A stretch of 5,272 nucleotides of DNA from DASRSS01 sp035656335. GTDB lineage: Bacteria; Actinomycetota; Actinomycetes; Mycobacteriales; Jatrophihabitantaceae. The translations under genes and the position numbers were made by a program. Position 1 is the first letter of the stretch, and every line of letters begins with the position of its first letter. The stretch covers positions 1 to 5,272 of the forward strand of contig DASRSS010000203.1 of NCBI GenBank assembly GCA_035656335.1, written 5' to 3'. Below are positions 5,032 to 5,272 of the stretch, piece after piece. The notes under the pieces were generated by a model that was not told the DNA's origin, did no database searches, and worked only from the letters and a program-made list of their open reading frames with translations.

Positions 5032-5272
5032 GTGTCCGTCTCGGGCCACAACGTCGAGCTGGCCGCCAGGATCGGACGCCGGCTGTGCTGGCGCCTGCCG
5101 ACGGCGCACCTCGCCGGCGCACTTCTCGCGGCCGGCTCGGGGGCGCTGACCGCAGCGAACATCGAGGGCCAGCCGGGCTTCACCCGCTGGGATGCGCTCA
5201 CCCTCGCGGGCTACCTGTTGATCACGAGCTCGCTCGGCATGTGGACCGGGCCGAAGGTCTTCTGGCGCGGGA
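5032..5272 (+). CDS. Membrane protein of unknown function, N-terminal 80 residues only
   Basis: The frame is open from a GTG at 5032 to the right edge. The visible product begins with a short amphipathic basic stretch (MSVSGHNVELAARIGRRL), then a hydrophobic segment at about 22-42, a polar loop (NIEGQPGFTRWD) and a second hydrophobic segment at about 55-73, followed by TGPKVFWRG. This looks like the start of a multi-pass membrane domain. A membrane-anchored signalling protein such as a class III adenylate cyclase or a HAMP-containing sensor is possible, but no catalytic part is visible and I do not recognise the family. An in-frame TTG at 4993 is less likely because it would translate the hairpin. 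Codon use is like its neighbours. Confidence 0.7.
   Translation, partial: MSVSGHNVELAARIGRRLCWRLPTAHLAGALLAAGSGALTAANIEGQPGFTRWDALTLAGYLLITSSLGMWTGPKVFWRG

Overview
The window is high-GC DNA with strong G/C third-position bias, Shine-Dalgarno sites mixed with apparently leaderless starts, a DUF3040 gene, a SAV_6107-type HEPN gene and a mycobacterial-type LexA box. Together these point to a high-GC actinobacterium (class Actinomycetia); I cannot name the genus. No RNA gene, insertion sequence, CRISPR array or replication origin was seen.

Layout. A divergent gene pair is organised around a short control region at 1840-1948. Leftward (minus strand) lies a tight three-gene run: a YbaK/EbsC-type aminoacyl-tRNA deacylase (1839-1366), a GNAT N-acetyltransferase (1349-795) and a COG1233/PYROXD2-like FAD-dependent oxidoreductase (795 to beyond the left edge). 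The last two overlap by one base. Rightward (plus strand) lies a run of a HEPN-domain protein of the SAV_6107 family (1949-2407), a CmoM/SmtA-like SAM-dependent methyltransferase (2442-3197), a possible 14-codon minicistron (3194-3238) and a Y-family DNA polymerase IV, DinB (3235-4464). A separate DUF3040 membrane-protein gene (4560-4964) follows, then a strong hairpin and the start of another membrane-protein gene (5032 to beyond the right edge).

Main point. The rightward run has a textbook promoter (TTGACT, 17 bp, TATGTT), and a perfect 16-bp LexA/SOS box, TCGAAC-GTAT-GTTCGA, overlaps its -10 element. The expected transcription start coincides with the ATG of the HEPN gene, so the mRNA is probably leaderless. 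The HEPN protein, the methyltransferase and the error-prone polymerase are therefore predicted to be one DNA-damage-inducible unit. The HEPN protein keeps the R-x4-H ribonuclease signature and ends in a peptide resembling a beta-clamp-binding hexapeptide. A role linking RNA cleavage or tRNA modification to translesion synthesis is an inference, but it makes this the locus to examine. The leftward genes look like metabolism and quality-control functions with no evident link to it.
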